64,000 nucleotides of DNA from Zhongshania aliphaticivorans (GCF_001586255.1 NZ_CP014544.1:3504501-3568500); one strand, 5' to 3'. Shown: positions 54,906-63,830, counted from the first letter of the stretch. A program made the numbers and translations. The notes: generated from the sequence alone by a model not told the origin.

Positions 54906-55427
54906 TTAGTGGCCCTGACTCACTCTAACCCGGGTATTCCACGATTGATTAGCATGACGGTCATCATTGCGATACTTCTTACCGTTATGGTCATCCCGAC
55001 CATAACGATCGTGCTTATCATGCTTCTTAGCGTATTTGTTACTGTGCTTGCCGCCGTGGTGTTGCTCTACGTACTTCGGGTGCTTGCCGTAATAGCTTGA
55101 ATGACGATCTCGGGTATATTGATTTTGGTAATACACATGCGCGTTACCATAGCGATGATGATCGTTACGTCGATATTCGACATGGTGTCCACAATGGCGG
55201 TCGTGAACATGGGCATGGCGCTTAGCGTACTTTCTCTCTGATTTGTGGGCGTCGTGGGCGGCATACAAGACTGCAGCGCCAATTAACACCGCGGCAGCTG
55301 TCTCCGCATGCTCAGCGTGAGCTTGCTTAGGCGTCACGGCAACCGCGACCGCAAGCAAGGCGGTGAGCAGCAGGTTACGGATTACACCGGGGTGTTCTAC
55401 TTTTAGTGCCGTTGTATTTGTCATCAT
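54906..55427 (-). CDS. secreted His-rich protein, putative metal binder
   Basis: The 173-residue product has a membrane or signal segment (NLLLTALLAVAVAVT, cleavage near HAEHAE) and then a second short hydrophobic part. The rest has about 25 His plus many Lys, Tyr and Asp residues (YAKRHAHVHDRHCGHHVEYR, DRYGRDDHNGKKYR). Such composition suggests periplasmic binding of Ni, Cu, Zn or Co, but no enzyme motif is seen. AGGAGG lies 5 bases before this ATG; the next codon is also ATG (55424). Confidence 0.75.
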   Translation of the reverse strand: MMTNTTALKVEHPGVIRNLLLTALLAVAVAVTPKQAHAEHAETAAAVLIGAAVLYAAHDAHKSERKYAKRHAHVHDRHCGHHVEYRRNDHHRYGNAHVYYQNQYTRDRHSSYYGKHPKYVEQHHGGKHSNKYAKKHDKHDRYGRDDHNGKKYRNDDRHANQSWNTRVRVSQGH

Positions 55428-55496
55428 CAGTTCCTCCTGAATGTGCTTGTAAGGTATCAGGAGCTAGCTGAACGAAAGCTGAAGACCATGCGCAAT

Positions 55497-55534
55497 CATA
55501 AAAAAAGGGCCGCCGTATGCCACGGCAGCCCTTT
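55497..55534 (-). terminator. intrinsic terminator of the 55554-56084 gene
   Basis: AAAAGGGC and GCCCTTTT flank a GC-rich stem with a GCCGT/ACGGC inner part; on the minus strand TTTTTTTATG follows. It lies between two genes that run the same way. Confidence 0.8.
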
Positions 55535-55553
55535 TCATTGGCTGGTATTGCCT

Positions 55554-56084
55554 TCAACCACTCTGAGATTCACAGCGCGTAAGTGCTTTTGAACGCGCTT
55601 GCGCAAAGCCCTGCAGCGGGAAGTTATCGCCCGTCACGGTGAAATACTGCGCGACGTCAGACGAGGTCATCATTAAATTGACGGAGCCAGCCGCTGTCAT
55701 GAGCGCCAATAGCTCTGGGTTAGCAAAGGAATGACCAAATATTACTTGATGCTGATTACCCTTCAGCGGGCGGATCGAAATAACCTCAAGGGGGATATCC
55801 AAGGCGACGCCATCAAAATCCGCTGCGAGGGAAACCTTTTGACCGGCGAGCGACCAAATATTTGCGCTGTCGCTTGCCCAGCTAATGTACAGCTCATCAG
55901 CGCCACAGGTATTACTGTGTTTTAGCAAGCCAAATTGATTTGCACTGCCCTTTTGGCCATGCACACTGTAACCGGTCGACTTGGAGATTGCCTCTAACTC
56001 CCAGCCCGATGATGCATTCACCTGCACGCCAAAAGACAATACAACGGAGGCGACACCTACAGATACTAATTTACGAATAGTCAT
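55554..56084 (-). CDS. secreted protein of unknown function
   Basis: The 176-residue product has a signal peptide (MTIRKLVSVGVASVVLSFGVQVNA) followed by a soluble beta-rich domain (WELEAISKSTGYSVHGQKGSANQFGLLK). Two Cys residues lie far apart (near residues 57 and 172) and may pair. No family recognised. I start at 56084 because AAGGTGG precedes the ATG; the longer frame to 56192 would prefix a hydrophilic stretch to a good signal peptide. Confidence 0.65.
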   Translation of the reverse strand: MTIRKLVSVGVASVVLSFGVQVNASSGWELEAISKSTGYSVHGQKGSANQFGLLKHSNTCGADELYISWASDSANIWSLAGQKVSLAADFDGVALDIPLEVISIRPLKGNQHQVIFGHSFANPELLALMTAAGSVNLMMTSSDVAQYFTVTGDNFPLQGFAQARSKALTRCESQSG

Positions 56085-56236
56085 TACATCCACCTTATAC
56101 TTTGCTACGTGTTTACCTTTGCTAGGGGTGCATTTAGCTATTAAAGTGGTTTGCATGCTATACGTAATATTCCTTTGCGAGATGTCAGTCACATTTCTAA
56201 TGACGCAATTTAGCTTTTAAATTAAAAACTTACAAC

Positions 56237-57076
56237 TCAATTCAATAATGAGGTTTCGCGCCCACCAATGGCAGCGCCCATTGCCGGGTCATGCTTGGCA
56301 CCGCGCAATAGGAAGATTTCGACCCGCCGATTACGCGCTCGGCCTTCAGCCGTCTCATTGTCCGCAAGAGGCCTTGTTGCGGCGTGGGCCATAACCCGAA
56401 AGCGCTCATTCGGCTGACTGCTGGCCTCGATAATGCCCCGCAGAACGGTAGTCGCCCTTGCCGACGACAAATCCCAATTTGAATAATAGCGCTCGGTATG
56501 GATCGGCACGGTGTCGGTGTGTCCGGCAACCACAATCTCGCCCTTAATTTCATTTAGCAGGGTCCCTAATTTAGCCAGCACAGGCTCAAACCCCGGCGAC
56601 AGATCGGCGCTTCCTGATGAGAACGAACCGCGCTCACGAATCCGAATTATAATGACTCGCTCACCGTCATCAACCACCTCAACAAGGCCTTCGCTGATTT
56701 CCACGGCAAGATGCGCTTTTACTTTTTCAAGGTCGTCATTCAGCGCCTCGTCGGCCTCAACCTTTACAAAGTCGCGCATTTCACGAATAGCTTCTTGGCG
56801 AACTTGATTTTCAGCGGTGGGTTTCGGCGCGCCAGGGCTGAACTCCCGGGCAATCATGCTGGTTCCTATCGGTGGTTTAAATGCAGGTATTTCCCGCTGC
56901 ACCCCGAAAGCGTCCTTCATTGACCCCGACAATTCCTTAAACTTCTGCTTATCCATTTCTGAGAATGAAAACAGCAGAACAAAGAAGGCCAGTAGCAGCG
57001 ACATCAAATCCGCAAAGGTGAGCACCCAAGCGGGCGCGCCAGCAGATACCTTCTTCGGCGCATCGTCCAGGTTCAC
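56237..57076 (-). CDS. pomB: MotB/PomB-type stator subunit
   Basis: The 279-residue protein has a short basic N-terminus, a single membrane helix with D23 in LTFADLMSLLLAFFVLLF (the ion-carrying Asp), a plug and linker region and an OmpA-type peptidoglycan domain with VAGHTDTVPI and NWDLSSARATTVLRGI. The start codon is GTG immediately after the pomA stop. It anchors the stator to peptidoglycan while PomA rotates the flagellar motor. The PomA partner suggests sodium drive. Confidence 0.9.
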   Translation of the reverse strand: MNLDDAPKKVSAGAPAWVLTFADLMSLLLAFFVLLFSFSEMDKQKFKELSGSMKDAFGVQREIPAFKPPIGTSMIAREFSPGAPKPTAENQVRQEAIREMRDFVKVEADEALNDDLEKVKAHLAVEISEGLVEVVDDGERVIIIRIRERGSFSSGSADLSPGFEPVLAKLGTLLNEIKGEIVVAGHTDTVPIHTERYYSNWDLSSARATTVLRGIIEASSQPNERFRVMAHAATRPLADNETAEGRARNRRVEIFLLRGAKHDPAMGAAIGGRETSLLN

Positions 57077-57847
57077 TTAGGCTTCCTCAGGCTTGGGTTC
57101 GACTTCACGCTTATTGTCTGGCAAATAGGTTTGCAGCAAGGACTCCAGTACCCGAGGATTTATCCCTTCTTGTATGCCATCAACCGCCTCTAAAATCAGA
57201 TGCCGATTACGACGTTCCTCGGCGGTGCGAAATGCCATTTTCTCGGCCATTGGCAGCGCCACCACATTTGCCAAAACGGCGCCGTAGAGCGTTGTTAACA
57301 AGGCCACGGCCATTGCCGGGCCCAGCGCCTTGGGGTCAGACATATTGGACATCATTTGCACTAGACCAACCAAGGTACCGATCATGCCCATGGCGGGCGC
57401 CGACTCGCCAAAGCCTTTAAAAACCGCCTCGCCCATTTCATGACGCTCAATAGTTTGGCTAATCTCCTTATTCAACACCCGGCGCACAAATTCAGGGTCG
57501 TGGCCGTCAATCGCCATCTGCACACCCTTATTGAGAAACTCATTGCTGATCTCTAGTGACTCCAAACCCAGCAAACCCTCTTTGCGAGCAACCCCGGCCA
57601 TCGACATACACTCGGCAATAAGATCTTCAGAACTGGTGGGTTTGTGCACAAACGCCCGCGACGCCACCTTAAATGCGCCCATCGTTTGATCCAAGGGAAA
57701 TTTAACCAAGTTCGCCAGCAAGCCCCCACCAACCACAATCAGTAAGCTTGGCGTATCGATAAATCCACTGGCGCTGCCCCCCATTACAATCGCGGTGACG
57801 ATGACCCCGAGGGCACCCAACATGCCTAATAACGTTGCTATGTCCAA
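57077..57847 (-). CDS. pomA: MotA/PomA-type stator subunit
   Basis: The 256-residue protein follows the PomA pattern: MDIATLLGMLGALGVIVTAIVMGGSASGF, the EHDPE-like cytoplasmic loop (EFVRRVLNKEISQTIERHEMGEAVFKGFGESAPAMGMIGTLVGLVQMM) and MAVALLTTLYGAVLANVVALPMAEKM. It forms the ion channel with PomB. The start is TTG, supported by GGAG (57854-57857) 6 bases upstream. The stator pair is isolated from other flagellar genes in this window. Confidence 0.9.
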   Translation of the reverse strand: MDIATLLGMLGALGVIVTAIVMGGSASGFIDTPSLLIVVGGGLLANLVKFPLDQTMGAFKVASRAFVHKPTSSEDLIAECMSMAGVARKEGLLGLESLEISNEFLNKGVQMAIDGHDPEFVRRVLNKEISQTIERHEMGEAVFKGFGESAPAMGMIGTLVGLVQMMSNMSDPKALGPAMAVALLTTLYGAVLANVVALPMAEKMAFRTAEERRNRHLILEAVDGIQEGINPRVLESLLQTYLPDNKREVEPKPEEA

Positions 57848-58209
57848 AGAAAACTCCGACTATCTTGGTCAGTGAATTGGTAAAAGCGCCGGGGTTTGCC
57901 ATTCTCGGCCGCTAGTTCACCCATACGTAATGTTATTAACGGCAGCAGAGCATTTAACTTTATAGGGGATTCCCCTAGGGGCGCGTCATTCTGCTCATTT
58001 GAACAAGCCATTACGCCAGTAATCGCCACCATAGCCCGCCATACTCAGCGGCGTCCATAGCGGATTTCAACGATACAATTACTGTATATTCACCGTTTAA
58101 TGACCCCGCTCCCCCAACCTACCTTAAGCGCGCAAGCGGCTGCCCCCTCTCCCCAGCACAAAAGACCATGGTATGCTTAGGGCTTACTATTCCCAGCCAA
58201 TAAACCGCC
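57848..58209. other. gene-free stretch between pomA and the hydrolase gene
   Basis: Divergent promoter region. A 64-codon minus-strand frame (57838-58032) starts MVAITGVMACSNEQ and looks like a short lipoprotein signal, but has no ribosome binding site and overlaps pomA by 10 bases; I do not call it. Confidence 0.45.
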
Positions 58210-59091
58210 ATGTTAAATACTCAACAATCTGATTTCGGCCGCGGCCCGGCAATATGGCAAGCTGGCGGACACGGTGAAGAACCCCTTCACTTTGCCGCAG
58301 CCAATGGCTTTCCGGTGGCTAGCTACACGCCATTTCTCGCCCACTTCCAATCTGACTACCACATAATTGGTCTAGAAAATCGCGGTGTTTGGGACCACCA
58401 GCCGCCGCCTCGGGGCTTCTCGTGGCGCCAGCACGCCGACGATCTCATTGCATTTTTAGAGCACGCCCAAACTCGCCCTGTCATTGCCATGGGGCATTCT
58501 ATTGGCGCCACAGTTTCGGCCTTAGCGGCCGCCAAACGTCCTGAGCTTTTTAAAGCGCTACTGATGTTTGACCCCGCCACCATCCCCGGCCGCTTTTTAC
58601 CCGCCGTGGCAGCCATTGCCCCCACCGAACTGATGGGCCGATTAAATTTGGTGAAGCGCACCCAAAACCGCCAACAGCTGTGGCCGGACCGCCAGGCATT
58701 TATAGACTACCATCGCAACAAAGCGGCCTACCGACGCTTTTCAGCAGACGCGTTTAATGAATATGCCCAAGCAGGGCTCATTGAACAGGCCGACGGGCAG
58801 TATAAGCTGAGCTATAACCGCGAGTGGGAAGCGCACAATTTCAAACACACTTTTTCTCCCTGGCAGGCACTGCGCAATATTCAGGTGCCCACCCTGGTGC
58901 TTAGGGCTGAACACTCGTATTTGCACAAGGCCAAGGAGTTTGAGCGACGAGTAAAGCGACTATCGCCCTTTGTTAGTCACGGTGTTATTAAAGGCGCCGG
59001 ACATATGGCCTTACAGGAAGACTGCGAGCAAGTGGTTAAACTCAGCCGAGATTGGTTGCAGTGCACCAAGCTGCTCCGCTCAGAAACCTAG
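58210..59091 (+). CDS. alpha/beta-hydrolase
   Basis: The 293-residue cytoplasmic alpha/beta-hydrolase has nucleophile Ser in AMGHSIGATV, an acid in LRAEHSYL and a His in GAGHMALQ near the C-terminus. An HG-type oxyanion loop is visible as QAGGHGEEPLHFAAANGFP. Substrate unknown; ester, lactone or haloalkane hydrolases share this pattern. It is followed after 3 bases by the transglutaminase-like gene and is probably co-transcribed with it. Confidence 0.85.
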   Translation: MLNTQQSDFGRGPAIWQAGGHGEEPLHFAAANGFPVASYTPFLAHFQSDYHIIGLENRGVWDHQPPPRGFSWRQHADDLIAFLEHAQTRPVIAMGHSIGATVSALAAAKRPELFKALLMFDPATIPGRFLPAVAAIAPTELMGRLNLVKRTQNRQQLWPDRQAFIDYHRNKAAYRRFSADAFNEYAQAGLIEQADGQYKLSYNREWEAHNFKHTFSPWQALRNIQVPTLVLRAEHSYLHKAKEFERRVKRLSPFVSHGVIKGAGHMALQEDCEQVVKLSRDWLQCTKLLRSET

Positions 59092-59094
59092 CAT

Positions 59095-60540
59095 ATGCAC
59101 GCGCCCCAAAACACCGTCAAATACTGGCTCAGTGCGGCGGCTGGCTTATTTCTTATGGTTAGCGGCGCCACCGTCTGGGGAGAAGCCGAGCAATGGCAGA
59201 CCCTGAGCTTGGCGGGTAGTAAACTCGGCTACCGGCACCTGGAGCGTCACGTCACAAAAGACGAAATCATTAACAAAGAAACCTTGGTGATTACCCTTAG
59301 TCAGCCCGGCGCAGCTGATGCAACGACAACAACGGTATTAGAGTACCGAGAAAGCCCAGAGGGTGCGCCAATATCAATTAGCAAGCGTGTCAGCTCAGCC
59401 ACGACCAATCACAATATGCGCGCAGTTGTAGACACGAACGTGCTGCACTTAATACAGAATGACCTTACCGGCAATACCACCGATTATGCGATACCCCAAC
59501 CCTTCTTTTTACCCGAGGGTTTGCGTCAGGTTTTAGCAACCGGCGCAGGACAAACATCGCCATTCACCTATTTCACTTGGAATTTTAGCAGCCAACAATT
59601 TGAACAAATTCAACTGATCGTCAAACCCTATACCGCAGCGGACCAGCCCGCCTATGCCTGGCAAATTCAACGTCAGGTCATGACGAATCAAGCCCGCTAC
59701 AGCGAAATTTTTACCGACACGGCATTTCGGCCATTAACTGAGATCAGTCGCTCCGGCGGCGACGAATTGCGCATTGAAAATTGCAGCTATGAATGTGCCA
59801 CAGCGGATTTTCAGGCGGTTACCCATGTGTATCGTCAACTCATAGCCTCGCCCTATAAAATCAGTGACGCGGCGCTGCGGGGCAAAATTCGCTACCAGCT
59901 CCTCGGCGAATTTTCCGACACACCACCGAGCACCACTGAACAAACGGTAACCCCGATTAACGGCGGCGTAGAAATTACCGTTTGCACCGATTGTGCACCC
60001 GAAACTTCGCTCAGCCCAGCACTGCTCAACACCTACTTACAAACAAATTATTGGCTCGCCAGTGACAATGCCATTTTCCATACCACAGTTGACGATGTAC
60101 TCGGCGAAAGGAACATAAGCCCAGCTGCAAAAATGCGTCGTCTCAGCCATTTTGTAAGTCGGCACATGAATAGTGAAGCCACCTATTCCGGCTACGCCAC
60201 TGCTCTGGAGGCATACCACAGCAAACAAGGCGACTGCACTGAACACGCGCTTTTATTAGCGTCGCTTGCGCGTGCAGCCGGTATTCCAAGCCGTGTCGTA
60301 TTTGGCTTAGCGTATAATAATGAGCGTTTTTTAGGCCGCAAATATGTGTTTGTTCCCCACGCCTGGGTGCAGGCTTGGACGGGAGAGCAGTGGCAGAGTT
60401 TCGATAGCGGCTTAGGTAGGTTTACTGCGGGTCATATTGCACTGGGTATTAGCAGCGGTGAACAAAGCGAAGTGTTAAAAATAAATGAAAAAATACATAC
60501 ACTACAAATAACATCTGCAATGCACATTAAACGTCGCTGA
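59095..60540 (+). CDS. secreted transglutaminase-like protein
   Basis: The 481-residue product has an N-terminal signal (YWLSAAAGLFLMVSGATVWG), a long beta-rich domain (about residues 30-330) of unknown type and a C-terminal transglutaminase/protease-like core. The core has catalytic Cys in GDCTEHALLLASLARAAGIPSRVVFGL, His in PHAWVQAW and Asp in SFDSGLG. Bacterial members act as peptidases or cross-linkers in the periplasm. The immediate upstream gene encodes a hydrolase. Confidence 0.85.
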   Translation: MHAPQNTVKYWLSAAAGLFLMVSGATVWGEAEQWQTLSLAGSKLGYRHLERHVTKDEIINKETLVITLSQPGAADATTTTVLEYRESPEGAPISISKRVSSATTNHNMRAVVDTNVLHLIQNDLTGNTTDYAIPQPFFLPEGLRQVLATGAGQTSPFTYFTWNFSSQQFEQIQLIVKPYTAADQPAYAWQIQRQVMTNQARYSEIFTDTAFRPLTEISRSGGDELRIENCSYECATADFQAVTHVYRQLIASPYKISDAALRGKIRYQLLGEFSDTPPSTTEQTVTPINGGVEITVCTDCAPETSLSPALLNTYLQTNYWLASDNAIFHTTVDDVLGERNISPAAKMRRLSHFVSRHMNSEATYSGYATALEAYHSKQGDCTEHALLLASLARAAGIPSRVVFGLAYNNERFLGRKYVFVPHAWVQAWTGEQWQSFDSGLGRFTAGHIALGISSGEQSEVLKINEKIHTLQITSAMHIKRR

Positions 60541-60563
60541 ACAAAGCTCAACAACGTTTAATG
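60525..60563. terminator. inverted repeat at the end of the transglutaminase gene
   Basis: CATTAAACGT (60525-60534) pairs with ACGTTTAATG (60554-60563), a perfect 10-base stem spanning the stop codon. It is AT-rich with a 19-base loop, so it may be a weak terminator or a protein site. Confidence 0.4.
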
Positions 60564-60577
60564 TCGGCGTAATTGCA

Positions 60578-60793
60578 CTACTCGTAGACGTAGGGCATGT
60601 CATCGAGGCTTTCGTCGCCCGCCACATCAATATCGGCAATCACTATCGTCGAGCTACCGCGCACGGCGCCAACTACAGTGACCTCTTCAAGCAACTGTAC
60701 GGGCTCATCGGCCACCGATATTGTCGATAACAACATAGAAAGCGACACCAGCAATAACTGAACTGCCTTAACACCCACGCAATTTAAACGCAT
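60578..60793 (-). CDS. small secreted protein of unknown function
   Basis: The 71-residue product starts MRLNCVGVKAVQLLLVSLSMLLSTISVADE (signal peptide) and continues LLEEVTVVGAVRGSSTIVIADIDVAGDESLDDMPYVYE. The phrase LLEEVTVVGA resembles the N-terminus of a TonB receptor, but the rest of a receptor is absent. It is convergent with the transglutaminase gene. Confidence 0.55.
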   Translation of the reverse strand: MRLNCVGVKAVQLLLVSLSMLLSTISVADEPVQLLEEVTVVGAVRGSSTIVIADIDVAGDESLDDMPYVYE

Positions 60794-60912
60794 ATACACT
60801 CCGTATTTGCAGATAATATTAAAATAAAAAGGCAGAAATCCAGCTGCCATGAAAGGACAAATTATCGTGCATAAATGTTACATAGTGATGACGCTAATAT
60901 TACAAACGCTAA

Positions 60913-61029
60913 TTATGTAGCAAAAAGTAAACTATTCTCTGCCGCCGAAGCGAGACCATTCAAAAAAGTATTACCGAACACCCCAGCATCCAAATGCTTA
61001 TAGCGCTTAGCATTATAAAGCTCTGGCAT
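60913..61029 (-). CDS. possible 38-residue peptide
   Basis: A 38-codon minus-strand frame from the ATG at 61029 begins MPELYNAKRYKHLDAGVFGN and has AAGGG 9 bases upstream. It lies close to the IS630 left end. No family is recognised and it could be chance. Confidence 0.3.
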   Translation of the reverse strand: MPELYNAKRYKHLDAGVFGNTFLNGLASAAENSLLFAT

Positions 61030-61085
61030 AACATGATTCCCTTCTTGGACAAGCTGCCCCGCGCCAAACTATATTTTAATGGCAC

Positions 61086-61098
61086 TATTAACCCGGCG
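61086..61098 (+). repeat. left terminal inverted repeat of the IS630 element (with TA target)
   Basis: TATTAACCCGGCG is the perfect complement of CGCCGGGTTAATA at the right end. The outer TA is the duplicated target dinucleotide. Confidence 0.85.
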
Positions 61099-62176
61099 AT
61101 CAAAAGTATCTGATATAATGCGCGAATGGACGAAAAAATTGATGCAAGAAAATTATCCTTAGAAGTTCTTGAAGAAAAACGTCGACAGGCGCATCGACTT
61201 CGGAAACGCGGAATGACGAGAGCCGAGATTGGCGAAATAGTGGGCATTCACGCGGATACGATTGGTCGTTGGTTAAAGCGCGACAAGAATCAACTAGGAT
61301 ACGATAAGCCGGGGCGAAAAGCCGGTAGTGGGCGGCGGTTAACGGCTGAACAGGAACAGCATATTGAATCGGTGCTGATCGACAAAACGCCGGATCAATT
61401 AAAAATGCCCTATGCGTTGTGGACGCGGGAATCGGTTCGCGAACTGATCCTTAATTGCTATGGGCTGGCGCTACCCGTACGCACCGTTGGCGATTACCTA
61501 AAGCGCTGGGGCATGACACCGCAGAAGCCACAAAAGCGTGCGTATGAACAACGCGCGCCGGAAGTGAAAGCATGGCTAGAGGAAGAATATCCGGCGATAA
61601 AAGTGCAAGCGAAGCAGCAAAATGCCGAGATTTACTGGGGCGATGAGACTGGTCTGCGTAACGACTGCCAGCATGAGCGGGGCTATGCGCCCAAAGGAAA
61701 GACCCCAGTGATTCGTCTAAATGCCAAGCGTGAATCGTGCAACATGATTTCAGCAGTGACCAATCAGGGCAAAGTAAGATACCAGATATTTGAAGGCAAC
61801 ATGAATGCGGATAGACTGATTGATTTCATGATGCGATTGCTCAAAGATGCGAAGCGCAAAGTGTTTTTGATTCTGGATAATCTGCGGGTGCATCATGCCA
61901 AGCCGGTAAAAGAATGGTTAGAGGCGCACAAAAAAATGATTCAGGTATTTTATCTGCCAGCTTATTCGCCAGAACTAAATCCTGACGAGTATTTGAATTG
62001 TGACCTCAAGGGTGGTGTGCATAGTGGGCAGCCCGCACGCAATAAAGAGCAACTCAAACAGAAGGTATCGAAGCACATGCGTATGCTGCAACGGAAGCCA
62101 CATCGTGTCCGCAAATATTTTAAGCACGAGAAAATTCGTTATGCCGCATAACAGATACCAAAATCCGCCGGGTTAA
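61088..62176 (+). mobile_element. IS630-family insertion sequence, apparently intact
   Basis: An element of about 1.09 kb with TA duplicated at 61086-61087 and 62177-62178, 11-base perfect ends (TTAACCCGGCG) and one transposase gene. Ends, transposase and target duplication are all intact, so it is probably recent and may still be mobile. It lies about 40 bases upstream of the YbaK-like gene. Confidence 0.88.
61126..62151 (+). CDS. IS630-family transposase
   Basis: The 341-residue DDE transposase has an N-terminal helix-turn-helix (RGMTRAEIGEIVGIHADTIGRWLKR), a second HTH/winkle region and a catalytic core with D173 (YWGDETGLRND), D251 (ILDNLRVHH) and E288 (NPDEYLN), spaced as DD36E, typical of IS630/Tc1. 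No frameshift or stop is seen. It lies entirely within the element bounded by the TTAACCCGGCG ends. Confidence 0.95.
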   Translation: MDEKIDARKLSLEVLEEKRRQAHRLRKRGMTRAEIGEIVGIHADTIGRWLKRDKNQLGYDKPGRKAGSGRRLTAEQEQHIESVLIDKTPDQLKMPYALWTRESVRELILNCYGLALPVRTVGDYLKRWGMTPQKPQKRAYEQRAPEVKAWLEEEYPAIKVQAKQQNAEIYWGDETGLRNDCQHERGYAPKGKTPVIRLNAKRESCNMISAVTNQGKVRYQIFEGNMNADRLIDFMMRLLKDAKRKVFLILDNLRVHHAKPVKEWLEAHKKMIQVFYLPAYSPELNPDEYLNCDLKGGVHSGQPARNKEQLKQKVSKHMRMLQRKPHRVRKYFKHEKIRYAA

Positions 62177-62178
62177 TA
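62166..62178 (-). repeat. right terminal inverted repeat of the IS630 element
   Basis: CGCCGGGTTAATA mirrors the left end exactly, including the TA of the target duplication. Confidence 0.85.
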
Positions 62179-62215
62179 ATGAATGCGTTTCTTGCAAACG
62201 CCGGAGGATAAAACC

Positions 62216-62713
62216 GTGAGTATGTCTCCACGCATCGCCGCCCACCTCAATAAAATTGGGGTTAATTTTGACCTAGTCAGCCACGCCCATAGCCGCAATA
62301 GCATGCAAAGCGCACGCATGGCGAAACTACCGCCCTCGCAAATTGCCAAGGCAGTAATACTGCACGACGGCGACCGCTACCGCATGTGCGTGATTCCCGC
62401 AAACCATCGGCTCATACTCGAGCGCGTCAATGCCCACATGCACGGCAACTACCGCCTGGCAACGGAGCGCGAAGTCGCCATGCTTTTCGACGACTGTGAA
62501 ATTGGCGCGGTTCCCGCTCTCGGCCAAGTCTATGGCCTGCCCGTTAGCTGGGAAGTCGAGTTCAATCACGCCAAAGACGTTTACCTCGAGAGCGGTGACC
62601 ACGAACACTTAATCCATCTTCAGCACGGGGCATTTATGGAGCTGATGAATGGGCAGGATCATTTGTATATGAGCTGCCCACAAGACGATCGCTTCGGATC
62701 TATAGTTCACTAA
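62216..62713 (+). CDS. YbaK/ProX-type aminoacyl-tRNA deacylase domain protein
   Basis: The 165-residue protein has the YbaK/EbsC fold: NSMQSARMAKLPPSQIAKAVILHDGDRYRMCVIP with the conserved Lys and the later region EREVAMLFDDCEIGAVPALGQVYGLPV. Family members hydrolyse misacylated tRNAs (Cys or Ala on tRNA-Pro). I choose the GTG at 62216, with GGAGG (62203-62207) 8 bases upstream, over an ATG at 62222 and over the longer frame from 62183. The IS630 right end lies 38 bases upstream of the GTG, so its promoter is probably altered or supplied by the element. Confidence 0.85.
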   Translation: MSMSPRIAAHLNKIGVNFDLVSHAHSRNSMQSARMAKLPPSQIAKAVILHDGDRYRMCVIPANHRLILERVNAHMHGNYRLATEREVAMLFDDCEIGAVPALGQVYGLPVSWEVEFNHAKDVYLESGDHEHLIHLQHGAFMELMNGQDHLYMSCPQDDRFGSIVH

Positions 62714-62944
62714 CACGTATTGACGCCCTCGCTGCCGCTATCCCGAGCGGGGCCGTTCTATGGTCCCGCACAGTCGCTATGCCCCCTACCAAGACGGCCT
62801 TCATAAAGCCCTTTGAAAATAACTACACTATGGTGTAAATTTATATTATGGTTACTTCAAGCCATATACGGAGAAGCGCCCAGTAATAGCGCTTCAGCAA
62901 GGTCGAAATTAAACCAGGATAAAAACCATAAATGGGGAGCAAAG

Positions 62945-63823
62945 ATGCAAGATTTCACCGATAAAGTCGTTGTCGTTACCGGCAGCGCTAGCGGCATAGG
63001 CAAGGCACTGGCCAAGGCGTTTCTCGCTGGAGGCGCCAAGGTAGTGCTTTCTGATGTCGAAAAAACAGCATTGGATAAAACCGCCGCCGAGCTTAGTGCC
63101 AACGGCGGCGTGGTACGCGCCATTGTCACCGATGTATCAAAAGCGGAGTCGGTCACCGCCCTCGCCGATGCTGTGTTTGCGGAGTTTGGTGCCTGCCATA
63201 TTCTTTGTAACAATGCCGGCGTTAGCGTTTCAAACTGCAATGTTTGGGACACCACCCCCAACGACTGGGCCTGGGTATTAGGGGTAAATTTACGGGGCGT
63301 TGCCCACGGTATTCAAGCATTTGTGGCGCGAATGATTGAGTCGGGCGAACCCGGCTTAATTATGAATACCTCGTCGGGCGATGGCGGCATATCCCCCCTC
63401 GCCGACCAGTCGGTATACGCCTGCAGCAAAGCCGGTGTGTCTATTATGACCGAATGCCTAAACGCCCAGCTTGTCGGCCAAAACACCAAGCTCCGCGCCT
63501 GTATTTTCTACCCTTCTGGCGGCATTTTGCCAACCGGAATTTGGACCACGCGCCGCAACCGTCCCGCCGAATTAGCGCGCGAGAAGCCAGCCCCCGCTGG
63601 CGGCGAAATGACCTTTGACGAATTCATGACGGGCATGAAAGAAATTGGCGTTGAACTGCCAGTTCAAGATTTAGATGAATTAGCGGCATTCGCCCTAGAT
63701 GGAATACGCAAGGAAGATTTTGTCATTATGATTGGCCGCGAAACGATGGAAGCGACACTCGTAGCGCGCGCCAAAAAGCTGGCTAACGGCCAGTGCCCGA
63801 TCGAACACGGTCTACACGGCTAA
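62945..63823 (+). CDS. short-chain dehydrogenase/reductase
   Basis: The 292-residue SDR starts with MQDFTDKVVVVTGSASGIGKAL (nucleotide site), has CNNAG, TSSGDGG and the YACSK Tyr-Lys pair, and a C-terminal extension of about 60 residues with RKEDFVIMIGRETMEATLVARAK. The GGGGAG before the ATG at 62945 fixes the start; the longer frame begins with non-SDR residues. Substrate unknown; similar SDRs are found in steroid and terpene catabolism. Confidence 0.9.
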   Translation: MQDFTDKVVVVTGSASGIGKALAKAFLAGGAKVVLSDVEKTALDKTAAELSANGGVVRAIVTDVSKAESVTALADAVFAEFGACHILCNNAGVSVSNCNVWDTTPNDWAWVLGVNLRGVAHGIQAFVARMIESGEPGLIMNTSSGDGGISPLADQSVYACSKAGVSIMTECLNAQLVGQNTKLRACIFYPSGGILPTGIWTTRRNRPAELAREKPAPAGGEMTFDEFMTGMKEIGVELPVQDLDELAAFALDGIRKEDFVIMIGRETMEATLVARAKKLANGQCPIEHGLHG

Positions 63824-63830
63824 GACTGTG

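Noticed and set aside
57838-58032. 64-codon frame beginning MVAITGVMACSNEQ
   Set aside because: Looks like a lipobox but lacks a positively charged start and ribosome binding site and overlaps pomA by 10 bases.
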